Translations under genes and position numbers: made by a program
Source: Flavobacterium daemonense
GTDB lineage: Bacteria; Bacteroidota; Bacteroidia; Flavobacteriales; Flavobacteriaceae
Assembly (NCBI RefSeq): GCF_007341385.1
Contig: NZ_VJYD01000013.1
Location: 62,001-126,000 of the forward strand
Direction of reading: 5' to 3'
Length of the DNA: 64,000 nucleotides
Notes under the pieces: model-generated
Database searches by the model: none
The model's input: only the letters and a program-made list of their open reading frames with translations
What the model was told of the DNA's origin: nothing
In this document: in pieces, positions 1 to 8,844 of the stretch
How the letters are laid out: each line of letters opens with the position of its first letter
How positions within the stretch are numbered: position 1 is the stretch's first letter

Positions 1-316
1 TCAAATAATTCTGCGCAGGCCAAGGCAATTTACTTAACGGAATTTGAAGTTCAAATGCTTTCAAAACTCCTAAATTGTCATAAATCGCGACTGCTTTTGT
101 GTTTTTGTCTTTGTTGAATTTCGCTTCATAACGAATTTCATCATCATCGTCTCCCACATATTCTTCCGACCAAACAGCCGTTTTTCCTGGATATTCTTTA
201 TCAAAAGCAAATTGCACCTTTTCTGGAGGCGTTATTACTTTCTTCATATTTGTGCCTTCTTGTGCAAAAAGAAAACCTCGGCATAAAAAAAGAAAAATCA
301 GCAAAAGACTTCTCAT
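1..316 (-). CDS. PepSY-like secreted protein, 3' end outside window
   Basis: This reading frame starts with ATG at 316 and stays open to base 1, so only the first 105 residues are present. The N-terminus is a signal peptide: a short basic start, a Leu/Phe-rich core and a likely cleavage after FAQ (about residue 19). The mature part contains a Trp-Ser-Glu-Glu segment, an acidic stretch (residues about 57-61), then YEAKF and an IYDNLG-VLKAFE segment. That pattern matches the periplasmic PepSY-like (beta-lactamase-inhibitor-like) fold common in Bacteroidota. It probably acts in the periplasm; the partner is unknown. It is on the same strand as the two-component pair upstream and may be co-expressed with it. 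Confidence 0.6.
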   Translation of the reverse strand, partial: MRSLLLIFLFLCRGFLFAQEGTNMKKVITPPEKVQFAFDKEYPGKTAVWSEEYVGDDDDEIRYEAKFNKDKNTKAVAIYDNLGVLKAFELQIPLSKLPWPAQNYL

Positions 317-426
317 AATTCTTTGTTTAAAAAATTAATACATCAAAAATATCGTATTAAAATTACTACTTTTAAATGAAGAACAAATTAATTTTTTAGA
401 TTTTTTTGTCTCAGCTTACTGTAGCA

Positions 427-463
427 ACATAATTAATAATTGACAATCAACAATTAACAATTA
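427..463. repeat. ATTAACAATT-type short direct repeats
   Basis: A run of near-identical units (AATTGACAATC, AACAATTAACAATTA) abuts the stop codon of the response regulator. The same low-complexity units recur at 29536-29582 and 44974-45150. Confidence 0.5.
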
Positions 464-1159
464 CTTCTTAAGTCGATCAGAAAGTTCTCTTTTATAAGTA
501 ATTCCAATAGGCAGTTTTTCATGTTTAATGATCACAAAATCTTTTTCGGTTTCTTCAATTTTATCCAATGCTACGATATACGATTTGTGAATTCGTATAA
601 AGTTCCTTTCGGGCAGGCATTTCTCAAATTCAGTTGTTGTTATCGAAGCTAAATACGTTCGTTTTAACGTATGCAGTTTCACATAATTTCCAAAACTCTG
701 AGCATATAAAAGCTGATCCAATTCGATATCAATAAAAAAACCATCAACTTTGACACTAACTGAATTTATTGCAGCTTCTTCTTCCTTGACTTTTACATTT
801 TCTGTCGAAAAAAATCGGTCAACCGCTTTCAAAAATCTTGGAAAATAAATAGGTTTCAACAAATAATCAATTACGCCATAATCATAACTTTCAAGCGCAA
901 ATTCAGAATAAGCTGTCGTTAAAATTGTCTTAGGGTGATTTGGAATAATTTTCAATAGTTCCATTCCCGAAATCTCAGGCATATTGATATCCAAAAACAT
1001 CAAATCGACCTGATTTTCACGCAGATAATCCATTGCTTCAATTCCGTTATAACCTTGAAAAACCAATTCTAATTGCGGATTCTGCTTGATATAATTCGCC
1101 AAAACGTAATGCGCCGCTGGCTCATCATCAACAATAATACATTTTTTTGGCTCTTTCAT
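461..1159 (-). CDS. LytTR-family response regulator
   Basis: A cytoplasmic response regulator of 232 residues. Residues about 5-120 are a receiver domain: acidic pair D11-D12, phospho-acceptor D57 in FLDINMP, the TTAYSEFA segment, and Lys in LLKP. Residues about 135-232 are a LytTR DNA-binding domain (HKSYIVALDKI, then KLPIGITYK near the end). It is translationally coupled to the kinase upstream: the kinase stop and this ATG share one base (TAATG) at 1159. It therefore forms a LytS/LytR-like two-component pair. The target genes are not shown by the sequence; the divergently transcribed efflux operon at 2361 is a plausible one. Confidence 0.9.
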   Translation of the reverse strand: MKEPKKCIIVDDEPAAHYVLANYIKQNPQLELVFQGYNGIEAMDYLRENQVDLMFLDINMPEISGMELLKIIPNHPKTILTTAYSEFALESYDYGVIDYLLKPIYFPRFLKAVDRFFSTENVKVKEEEAAINSVSVKVDGFFIDIELDQLLYAQSFGNYVKLHTLKRTYLASITTTEFEKCLPERNFIRIHKSYIVALDKIEETEKDFVIIKHEKLPIGITYKRELSDRLKK

Positions 1160-2196
1160 TATACAAACTTTTTCAGCTGCAGTTTCAAATCAATTATATA
1201 CGTTTTTTTATCGTCTTGAATGTCTAATTTATAGTCTTTTCCATAAATCAAATTCAGTCTCTCAATAGTATTTTTTAAGCCAATTTTAGTTGAAACAACA
1301 TCGGTTTTTTTCGTCGGAATTGAATTTACAACGTGCAAATGCAACAAACCATTTTCAACCGTAATAAAGATTCTCACAAAACATTTTTCGATAGCACAAG
1401 TTCCGTGTTTAAAAGCATTTTCTATAAAAGCGATTAAAAGCATTGGCGACACTTTATAGGCGTTTTCATTGTCGATTTTACAATCATAAGTAATATCACA
1501 ACGATAGCCAACACGTTCTTTTTCGAGCTGTACATAACTGTTTATAAACTCCAATTCATCTTCTAAAGTTACGCATTGTTTGTTATTGCTTTCAAGCTGA
1601 TAACGCATTAATTGCGAAACTTTCATAATCAAATCAGGAGTTCGGTCAGGAAATTCCAGGCTAATTCCGTAAAGCGTATTAAAAGTATTGAATAAAAAAT
1701 GCGGATTCAATTGTCCTTTTAGCGAATTCAACTGCATTTGGTTGAATAGCAACGTTTCATCAGTATGTTTTCTGTGGATTCTGTAAAATTTAAAAACAAT
1801 AATTGGGCTTAAAATACAAACCAAAGTTCCTAAAACACTCGCTAATTGATAAATATAACTTCTTTGATGCGAGTTTTGATACAAACGGCAATTGCTGAAC
1901 ATATCAAGCATTGTAATCTCATAAAGAATGACGGAAAACACAAAAACACCAAAAAGAGTCAGAAAAATATAGGTTATAGGACGTTGTGTTTTGAATAATA
2001 TTGGAAGAAGAAAAAAGCGATTAAACTGCGCATGCATGTACAAAATGCAGTAGAAAAAAATTCCCATTAATATGGAAGTGGCGGAGCTGAAAAGCATCCA
2101 GTCATTTTTTAACGTATAAATTGTAAATGAAAAAAGGACAACAGCAATTTCCTGCCACCACTTGTTATCCAATATATTATCAAACTTTTTATTCAT
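1159..2196 (-). CDS. Sensor histidine kinase, LytS/YehU type
   Basis: An inner-membrane histidine kinase of 345 residues. Residues 1-140 hold about four hydrophobic membrane segments with no large extracytoplasmic domain, so the signal is probably sensed in or at the membrane. The His_kinase domain follows: the phospho-acceptor is H166 in QLNPHFLFN. The ATPase part has the N box IENAFKHG (N260) and the late GLKNTIERL segment. This domain pair is typical of kinases that feed LytTR regulators, and its stop codon overlaps the start of one. It is transcribed divergently from the efflux operon beginning at 2361. Confidence 0.9.
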   Translation of the reverse strand: MNKKFDNILDNKWWQEIAVVLFSFTIYTLKNDWMLFSSATSILMGIFFYCILYMHAQFNRFFLLPILFKTQRPITYIFLTLFGVFVFSVILYEITMLDMFSNCRLYQNSHQRSYIYQLASVLGTLVCILSPIIVFKFYRIHRKHTDETLLFNQMQLNSLKGQLNPHFLFNTFNTLYGISLEFPDRTPDLIMKVSQLMRYQLESNNKQCVTLEDELEFINSYVQLEKERVGYRCDITYDCKIDNENAYKVSPMLLIAFIENAFKHGTCAIEKCFVRIFITVENGLLHLHVVNSIPTKKTDVVSTKIGLKNTIERLNLIYGKDYKLDIQDDKKTYIIDLKLQLKKFV

Positions 2197-2326
2197 TTTT
2201 AAAACTTAAATAGTTCACAAAGTACGGACAAATATTTAATTATTTTTTCCAAAAAATGACAAATTCAATTGGTCATTTATCAGTGCAGTACATCACTTAA
2301 CAACCGCTTTATCTGCATAAGAGAAA

Positions 2327-2334
2327 TAAATTTG
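2327..2334 (+). promoter_or_regulatory. -7 box for the tolC-RND-adaptor operon
   Basis: TAAATTTG matches the Bacteroidota -7 consensus TAnnTTTG exactly. It lies 26 bases before the chosen ATG at 2361. The -33 element is not clear. Confidence 0.4.
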
Positions 2335-2360
2335 CGCTTTAATTTCACACTTTGAGTTTT

Positions 2361-3746
2361 ATGTATTTCAAAAAAATTACTTTATTATTTTTCTTGATTT
2401 TAGCCTCAAATGGTTATTCACAAACCTTGTCTTTAAAAGAAGCAATAAAAACGGGTCTTGAAAACTATGGTTCGATCAAAGCAAAAAACAATTACGCCAG
2501 TGCCTCAAAAGAGACATTAAAACAATCTCGACGTGATTATCTTCCTAATCTTAATTTATCTGCTCAACAAGATTATGGAACTATTAATGGACAAAACGGT
2601 GCATTATATGGATTTAATGGTTTAGGAACTGCTTCTTCTGGACCTGTATTACCAAACCAAAACTGGAATTCTGCTTTTGGCGCTTTATATTTAGTGAACA
2701 TGAACTGGGACTTTTTCACTTTCGGAAAAACTCAGGAAAAAATCAATTTAGCAAAAGTTGATGTTCAGGCAAAAGAAAAAGATTTAGAGCAGGAAATGTT
2801 CCAACAGAAAATTAAAATTTCAGCCGCTTATTTGAATTTATTGGCGAGCCAAAGGTTACTGATTTCACAGCAAAAGAATTTAAGCCGTGCAGAAGTTTTC
2901 AAAAAGACAGCTGTTGCCCGAGTTAAAAACGGATTATTGGCTGGAGTAGATTCGACCTTGGCAACAGCTGAAGTTTCAAAAGCAAAAATCGCGCTGAATC
3001 TTGCTCGAAATTTCGTTAAGGAACAAAACAACAAACTGGTTGATTTAATGGGTGTTGCACCTCAAGATTTTATTGCTGATACTTTATTCGTAAATCAAAT
3101 TCCGAAAGAAGTTTTAAGATCAACAGCTTCGACTGACAGTCTGCATCCGCTTTTGCAATTTTATAAAACTAAGATTGAGTATAGCAATCAACAAGTTAAA
3201 TTATACAAACGCTTTTATTACCCGACGATGAGCGCTTTTGGTGTTTTACAAACCAGAGCTTCGGGTTTTGAAACGGGTTATGCGCTAGATCAATCCAATT
3301 TCAGCAGAAATTATTGGGATGGCGTAAATCCAGATCGTTCAAATTACTTGGTTGGAGTTGGAATTACGTGGAATTTGACAACGCCTTTTAGAGCCAACAA
3401 ACAAGTAACATCTCAAAAATTTGTTTCGCAAGGTCTGCAAGAAGAATATAATCAAGCGAGCAGAGAATTACAGTCACAGCTGGCTTTCGCCGAAGATAAA
3501 ATAAAAATCACTTTGGAAAATTATGCCGAAGCACCAATTCAAGTCAATGCCGCACAACGCGCTTATATTCAAAAATCGACTTTATACAAAAACGGCTTAA
3601 CCGATTTGACCGATTTGACACAAACGATGTTTACGTTGAACCGCGCCGAAATCGACCGTGATATTGTCAACAACAATGTATGGCAGTCGTTCTTGCTGAA
3701 AGTAGCCGCAACAGGTGATTTTGACTTATTTATAAATGAATTTTAA
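2361..3746 (+). CDS. TolC-family outer-membrane efflux protein
   Basis: This 461-residue protein is the outer-membrane channel of a tripartite efflux pump. It has an N-terminal signal peptide ending near GYSQ and then two long Gln/Lys/Ala-rich helical hairpin repeats typical of the OEP fold (for example the segment around residues 130-215 and the one near residues 345-420). I chose ATG at 2361 over an in-frame TTG nine bases upstream, because it leaves a clean signal peptide. The RND pump starts 12 bases downstream, so the two are co-transcribed. No lipobox is visible, unlike the NodT-type channel at 27683. Confidence 0.9.
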   Translation: MYFKKITLLFFLILASNGYSQTLSLKEAIKTGLENYGSIKAKNNYASASKETLKQSRRDYLPNLNLSAQQDYGTINGQNGALYGFNGLGTASSGPVLPNQNWNSAFGALYLVNMNWDFFTFGKTQEKINLAKVDVQAKEKDLEQEMFQQKIKISAAYLNLLASQRLLISQQKNLSRAEVFKKTAVARVKNGLLAGVDSTLATAEVSKAKIALNLARNFVKEQNNKLVDLMGVAPQDFIADTLFVNQIPKEVLRSTASTDSLHPLLQFYKTKIEYSNQQVKLYKRFYYPTMSAFGVLQTRASGFETGYALDQSNFSRNYWDGVNPDRSNYLVGVGITWNLTTPFRANKQVTSQKFVSQGLQEEYNQASRELQSQLAFAEDKIKITLENYAEAPIQVNAAQRAYIQKSTLYKNGLTDLTDLTQTMFTLNRAEIDRDIVNNNVWQSFLLKVAATGDFDLFINEF

Positions 3747-3758
3747 TTATAGAGCCTA

Positions 3759-6700
3759 ATGAATTTAATACGTTTTGCACTCCGCAAACCCATCTCCATA
3801 TTAGTATTGGTTGCGGGTCTATTTTTCTTCGGAATTGGTGCCATCAAAGACATTAAGGTAGATATTCTGCCAAAAATGAATTTGCCGGTTATCTATATTG
3901 CACACCCATTTGGAGGTTATACGCCAGACCAAATGGAAGCTTATTTTGCCAAAAACTACGTGAACGTTTTACCTTTCTCGAATGGTATAAAATCAGTAGA
4001 GACCAAAAATATTCAGGGGTTGATGATTATGAAATTAACCTATTACGAAGGTACGAATATGGCTCAGGCTGCTGCCGAGTTGAGTGCGCTTTCAAACAGA
4101 ATCCAAGCGGCTTTTCCACCGGGAACACAGCCTCCGTTTATCATTCGTTTTGATGCTTCTTCTTTGCCAATTGGACAATTGGTTTTGAGCAGTAAAATAC
4201 GTTCAAACAACGAATTGCAGGATTTAGCCAACGTTTACGTTCGTGCTTCGTTTACTTCGATTCCGGGATTATTATCGCCAGCTCCTTTTGGCGGAAGCCC
4301 AAGAACAATTGAGGTTAACGTAGATCCAGATTTATTGCGTTCGCACAATATGACGCCAGACCAAATTGTTGAAGCTATCAGAATCAACAACCAAACTGCG
4401 CCATCTGGAAACGTGAGAATGGGCGATAAAAACTATATTACGCCAACAAATAATACCATTAAGGAAATCAAGGATTTTGAAAACATTCCGTTATTTAAAG
4501 GAAGCGTTCAAAACTTGAAATTAGGCGATGTCGCTGTTGTAAAAGATGGTGCCGATATTACACAAGGTTATGCATTGGTAAACGGAAAACGTTCGGTTTA
4601 CATCAGTATTGCAAAAGCCGGAGATGCTTCGACTTGGGATGTGGTTCAGAAATTAAAAGCCGAATTGCCAAAAATTCAGAGCACATTGCCTGAAGACGTT
4701 AAATTATCATACGAATTTGACCAGTCTGTTTATGTAATCAACTCGGTTAAAAGTTTGATTACAGAGGGAATTATTGGTGCGGTTTTAACGGGATTAATGG
4801 TTTTATTATTCCTTGGTGACCGTCGTGCGGCTTTGATCGTAATTATGACAATTCCAATTTCTATTATTTCTGGAGTTTTATTCCTGAAATTATTCGGGCA
4901 AACGATCAACTTGATGTCATTATCAGGATTGGCTTTGGCAATTGGTATTTTGGTGGATGAAAGTACGGTGACGATTGAAAATATTCACCAGCATCTCGAC
5001 ATGGGGAAACCAAAAGCGCTCGCTATTTGGGACGCCTGTCAAGAAATTGCCTTGCCTAAATTATTGATCTTGCTTTGTATTTTGGCGGTATTTGCTCCGG
5101 CATTTACAATGGTCGGAATTCCGGGAGCGTTGTTTTTGCCATTGGCTTTGGCAATTGGTTTTTCAATGGTAATTTCATTCTTATTATCTCAGACATTTGT
5201 TCCTGTAATGGCAAACTGGTTAATGAAAGGACATGCAAAACACGAACATGGTCCAGAAATTACAGATGATGAAGCAGAATTTAGAGACTGCGGATTAACA
5301 CCAGAATCTGAAAAAGATTTGATTACGCAGAAAAGAGTAATGGTCGAAAGATTAGATACTGATCAAAACGGAAAAATAAGTCCGTTTGAGCGATTCAAAA
5401 TTCGCTTTATGAAATTGCTGGATCGTTTGTTCGTTCATAAAAAAATCACAACTATTACGTATTTGATTTCTGCAACGGCTTTAGCTGTTTTATTGATCAC
5501 ATTTATTGGAAAAGATGTTTTCCCGAGAACCAATTCTAGTCAGTTTCAATTGAGATTGCGAGCAATTGACGGAACACGTTTGGAAAGAACAGAAGAACAA
5601 GCCGTAATTGTTTTGAAAGAATTGAAAAAAATGGTTGGCGAAGAACATATCGGAATTACCTCTGTATATGTGGGACAACACCCGTCATTGTTCTCAATCA
5701 ACCCAATTTATTTGTTCATGGCAGGTTCTCATGAAGCTGTTTTTCAGGTAAGTTTGAAAGATTATCACGAGGATATGGATGAGTTCAAAGACGAGTTTAG
5801 AAGCCGACTTAAAAAACTGCTTCCGAATACAAAAGTTTCTTTTGAACCAATTGAATTGACCGATAAAGTTTTGAGCCAAGGATCTCCTACTCCAATCGAA
5901 GTTCGAATTGCAGGAAAAGACAAAAAACGAAATGAATTATACGCGAATCAGATTGTAGAAAAACTAAAAGCGATTTCGTATTTCAGAGACGTTCAAATTG
6001 GACAGCCAATTCATTATCCAGCAATGAATATTGATATTGACAGAACGCGCGCCGCCGAATTAGGCGTTGACATGAATGATATTTCGAGATCTCTTGTAGC
6101 TTCGACTTCATCATCAAGATATACAGAGAAAAATACTTGGGTTGATGAAAGAGCCGGATTATCATACAACGTTCAGGTGCAAGTGCCTTTGAACAAAATG
6201 AAAAGCAAGACTGATATTGGCGAAATTCCATTATTAAAAAATTCGCTTCGTCCTGTTTTAAGCGACGTTGCAAAAATTACACCTGGCTTTGTAAGCGGTG
6301 AAAACGACAATTTAGGGGCAATGCCATACATTACTGTTACAGCAAACATCAATCAGACCGATTTGGGGACGGCTTCAAAAGACGTTGCTACAACAATCAA
6401 TTCGTTGGGTGAATTACCTAGGGGGTTATTCATAACACCAATTGGATTAAGTAAAGTATTGGAGGAAACATTAAGCAGTTTGCAAGTAGGATTATTGGTT
6501 GCCATTTTTGTAATCTTCTTAATGTTGGCCGCTAATTTCCAGTCGTTCAAAGTTTCGTTGGTGATTTTAACAACCGTTCCGGCGGTAGTTTTAGGAGCCT
6601 TAATAATGCTGACTTTAACTGGTTCAACATTAAATTTACAATCGTACATGGGAATCATCATGTCGGTTGGGGTTTCGATTGCGAATGCCGTTTTATTGGT

Positions 6701-7049
6701 TACCAATGCCGAGCAATTACGAAAACGAAATGGAAATGCATTAGAATCGGCGCGTGAAGCAGCGGCGTTGCGTCTTCGTCCAATTATCATGACATCAGTT
6801 GCGATGATTATGGGAATGTTGCCAATGGCAATTGGTCACGGCGAAGGAGGCGATCAAGTTTCTCCGTTAGGAAGAGCGGTTATCGGCGGATTATTATTTT
6901 CTACTTTTGCCGTATTATTAATCCTTCCGCAGATATTTGCGTGGGCACAAGAAAAAACAACAACACAATCTGTTTCTTTAGATCCTGAAGACGAAGAAAG
7001 TATCCATTATATCTCATCTTTAAGTAAGTCGAAAGTTGCAAAGTCATAA
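3759..7049 (+). CDS. RND efflux permease with cytoplasmic EF-hand loop
   Basis: An inner-membrane RND-superfamily exporter of 1096 residues, a little longer than AcrB. Typical features are the N-terminal TM1, a porter domain with PFGGSPRTIEV, TM helices 2-6 near residues 335-490, a second TM1-like helix near 565, and TM helices 8-12 at the end. Two things differ from AcrB. TM4 carries D400-E401 (VDES) instead of Asp-Asp, and the position of the TM10 lysine is A975 (SIANAVLL). The cytoplasmic linker between the two halves (residues about 497-560) is extended and contains a complete 12-residue EF-hand loop at residues 533-544 (D-x-D-x-N-G-x-I-x-x-x-E). It sits between its outer-membrane channel and its adaptor. 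The substrate is unknown. Confidence 0.92.
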   Translation: MNLIRFALRKPISILVLVAGLFFFGIGAIKDIKVDILPKMNLPVIYIAHPFGGYTPDQMEAYFAKNYVNVLPFSNGIKSVETKNIQGLMIMKLTYYEGTNMAQAAAELSALSNRIQAAFPPGTQPPFIIRFDASSLPIGQLVLSSKIRSNNELQDLANVYVRASFTSIPGLLSPAPFGGSPRTIEVNVDPDLLRSHNMTPDQIVEAIRINNQTAPSGNVRMGDKNYITPTNNTIKEIKDFENIPLFKGSVQNLKLGDVAVVKDGADITQGYALVNGKRSVYISIAKAGDASTWDVVQKLKAELPKIQSTLPEDVKLSYEFDQSVYVINSVKSLITEGIIGAVLTGLMVLLFLGDRRAALIVIMTIPISIISGVLFLKLFGQTINLMSLSGLALAIGILVDESTVTIENIHQHLDMGKPKALAIWDACQEIALPKLLILLCILAVFAPAFTMVGIPGALFLPLALAIGFSMVISFLLSQTFVPVMANWLMKGHAKHEHGPEITDDEAEFRDCGLTPESEKDLITQKRVMVERLDTDQNGKISPFERFKIRFMKLLDRLFVHKKITTITYLISATALAVLLITFIGKDVFPRTNSSQFQLRLRAIDGTRLERTEEQAVIVLKELKKMVGEEHIGITSVYVGQHPSLFSINPIYLFMAGSHEAVFQVSLKDYHEDMDEFKDEFRSRLKKLLPNTKVSFEPIELTDKVLSQGSPTPIEVRIAGKDKKRNELYANQIVEKLKAISYFRDVQIGQPIHYPAMNIDIDRTRAAELGVDMNDISRSLVASTSSSRYTEKNTWVDERAGLSYNVQVQVPLNKMKSKTDIGEIPLLKNSLRPVLSDVAKITPGFVSGENDNLGAMPYITVTANINQTDLGTASKDVATTINSLGELPRGLFITPIGLSKVLEETLSSLQVGLLVAIFVIFLMLAANFQSFKVSLVILTTVPAVVLGALIMLTLTGSTLNLQSYMGIIMSVGVSIANAVLLVTNAEQLRKRNGNALESAREAAALRLRPIIMTSVAMIMGMLPMAIGHGEGGDQVSPLGRAVIGGLLFSTFAVLLILPQIFAWAQEKTTTQSVSLDPEDEESIHYISSLSKSKVAKS

Positions 7050-7071
7050 CTCGTTGAGTGTAATTATTTTT

Positions 7072-7220
7072 TTAACACATAGAAACATAGATTTTAGTTT
7101 TAAATAAAAAAAGGTAAAAGAAAAAACTAGTTTTCACACATAGTCCCGAAGCCTCGGGATGTATTTTAAAAAGTGAAACGCCTTTTATGCACAAAGAAAA
7201 GCTATGTATCTATGTGTTAA
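7072..7220 (+). repeat. TIR repeat family 1, copy A
   Basis: A gene-free element of about 149 bp bounded by AACACATAGAAACATAG and an inverted copy (CTATGTATCTATGTGTT). It contains the family's internal motif GTGAAACGCCTTTT and a small CCCGAAGCCTCGGG hairpin. It lies between the RND gene and its adaptor, inside an apparent operon. Other copies: 12053, 12757, 27499, 49926. Confidence 0.85.
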
Positions 7221-7271
7221 AATAATCACTCTCAAAGAATTAAAAACATATTCATTATATAAAACCAAAAA

Positions 7272-8360
7272 ATGAACACTAAAATTATAAAATATAGCGC
7301 GCTGTTTTTTGCAGCATTATTTTTCCTGAACAGCTGTAATTCTAAAAAAGAAGAAGTTGTTACAGCAGAAATCGAACCTAAAACAGAAACCTTTCTTTTA
7401 GAAAAAGAAAAACTGACTACCGAATTGCGTTTACCAGCCGAATTAACTGGTTTTCAACAAGTAGATTTATATGCAAAAGTGAGCAGTTTCGTAAAAGATC
7501 TAAAAGTTGATATTGGTTCAAAAGTAAAAAAAGGACAACTTTTGATTGTTTTAGAAGCGCCTGAAATCAGTTCGCAATTGGCTGCAGCCGAATCGAGATT
7601 AAAATCGATGGAAGCGATTTATGCAACCAGCAAAAGTACCTACAACCGTTTGTATGAAACCAGCAAGGTGGAAGGAACGATTTCTAAAAATGATTTAGAA
7701 ATGGCAAACGGAAAAAAGAATTCTGATTACGCACAATATCAAGCCGCAATTGCAGCACACAAAGAAATCTCGATTATGAGAGGTTATCTTGAAATCCGTG
7801 CTCCTTTTGACGGTGTTGTAGCGGCTAGAAATGTGAATTTAGGAACATTTGTTGGTCCGTCAGGAAAAGGTTCTGATTTGCCTTTATTAACGATTCAGGA
7901 GCAAAGCAAATTGCGTTTAGCCGTTTCGGTTCCAGAATTGTACACAGGATATTTGCACCAAGGCGACGAAATGAGTTTCAACGTAAAATCATTGCCGGAA
8001 ACTTTTAAAGCAACAATTACCAGAATGTCAGGCGCATTGGATTTAAAACTTCGTTCTGAAAGAGTCGAAATGGACGTTCACAATACAAAAGGCGATTTAT
8101 TGCCAGGAATGGTTGCCGAAGTTTTATTGCCGCTTAACGCGAAAGACAGCACTTTTGTAGTTCCGAAATCGGCTGTGGTAAGCTCTGCAGAAGGAATTTA
8201 TGTGGTAAAAGTGGTGAACCACAAAGCGACAAGAGTTGACATTAAAAAAGGAAGAGAAATCGACGATAAAATTGAAATTTTCGGTGATTTGTCTCCAAAC
8301 GATAAACTGGTAAAAATTGCCAGTGAAGAAACTAAGGAAGGCGACACAATAAACGAATAA
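7272..8360 (+). CDS. RND periplasmic adaptor lipoprotein
   Basis: A membrane-fusion protein of 362 residues that links the RND pump to the outer-membrane channel. A lipobox (FLNSC) places the lipid-carrying cysteine at C22. A barrel-sandwich hybrid segment begins near residue 63 (VDLYAKVSSFVKDLKVDIG), an alpha-helical hairpin covers about residues 95-165, and the lipoyl half returns at IRAPFDGVVAARNV. The beta-barrel and membrane-proximal domains complete the C-terminal half. It is the third gene of the efflux operon, separated from the pump by repeat copy A. Its last 42 codons and downstream region are duplicated at 8531-8733. Confidence 0.9.
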   Translation: MNTKIIKYSALFFAALFFLNSCNSKKEEVVTAEIEPKTETFLLEKEKLTTELRLPAELTGFQQVDLYAKVSSFVKDLKVDIGSKVKKGQLLIVLEAPEISSQLAAAESRLKSMEAIYATSKSTYNRLYETSKVEGTISKNDLEMANGKKNSDYAQYQAAIAAHKEISIMRGYLEIRAPFDGVVAARNVNLGTFVGPSGKGSDLPLLTIQEQSKLRLAVSVPELYTGYLHQGDEMSFNVKSLPETFKATITRMSGALDLKLRSERVEMDVHNTKGDLLPGMVAEVLLPLNAKDSTFVVPKSAVVSSAEGIYVVKVVNHKATRVDIKKGREIDDKIEIFGDLSPNDKLVKIASEETKEGDTINE

Positions 8361-8440
8361 CCTGCGTTTAGTCTTCTTCTTAGTAGATTACCCAAAAACT
8401 GTACGCATTTACGAATGCGGCATTTTAAAATTTGATTTGG
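8235..8440 (+). repeat. Direct repeat, left copy (3' end of adaptor gene)
   Basis: The left member of a near-identical pair offset by exactly 296 bases. It covers the last 42 codons of the adaptor gene and about 75 bases after its stop. The two copies differ by a few substitutions and small indels. Confidence 0.9.
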
Positions 8441-8476
8441 TTTTAAAATGCAAAATTAAATTTATTTTGAAAAGGG

Positions 8477-8509
8477 AGCGGTGCTATTTTTAGTGCCGCT
8501 TCTTTTTTT
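8477..8509 (+). terminator. Intrinsic terminator after the efflux operon
   Basis: A 10-bp stem (AGCGGTGCTA pairing with TAGTGCCGCT through two G-T wobbles) with a TTTT loop, followed by a run of T. It sits between the two copies of the duplicated 3' end. Confidence 0.75.
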
Positions 8510-8530
8510 CGTTTGGAAACCGAAATAACA

Positions 8531-8656
8531 ATTGACATTAAAGAAGGAATAGAAATCGACGATAAAATTGAAATTTTCGGTGATTTGTCTCCAAAAGATA
8601 AACTGGTAAAAATTGCCAGCGAAGAAACTAAGGAAGGCGACACAATAAACGAATAA
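8531..8656 (+). pseudogene. Duplicated C-terminal fragment of RND adaptor
   Basis: These bases would encode IDIKEGIEIDDKIEIFGDL and on through GDTINE-stop, almost identical to the last residues of the adaptor gene that ends at 8360. No start codon, promoter or upstream domain is present, so this is a remnant, not a gene. Its reading frame is still intact and most changes are conservative, so either the duplication is recent or the fragment comes from a lost, closely related adaptor gene. The similarity continues to about 8733, past the stop codon. Confidence 0.85.
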
Positions 8657-8735
8657 CCTCGTTTAGTCTTCTTTTTAGTAGATTACCCAAAAACTGTACG
8701 CATTCTTAGGAATGCAAATTTAAAAATTTGTATTT

Positions 8736-8779
8736 AGGACAGTTCCTCTTTTTTGAAGAGGGATTGTCCTTTTTTTTTG
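8736..8779 (+). terminator. Intrinsic terminator upstream of HNH-TPR gene
   Basis: AGGACAGTTCCTCTT pairs with AGAGGGATTGTCCT (with wobbles), followed by a run of nine T. It isolates the following cassette from the efflux operon. Confidence 0.75.
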
Positions 8780-8793
8780 TAATTTAAAAAGAA

Positions 8794-8801
8794 TATATTT
8801 G
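8794..8801 (+). promoter_or_regulatory. -7 box for HNH-TPR cassette
   Basis: TATATTTG fits TAnnTTTG exactly and lies 44 bases before the TTG start at 8845, just after a terminator. The cassette therefore seems to have its own promoter. Confidence 0.45.
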
Positions 8802-8844
8802 AATGAATTATTACTGAAACAAAGCATAAATTGATTAAATAATT

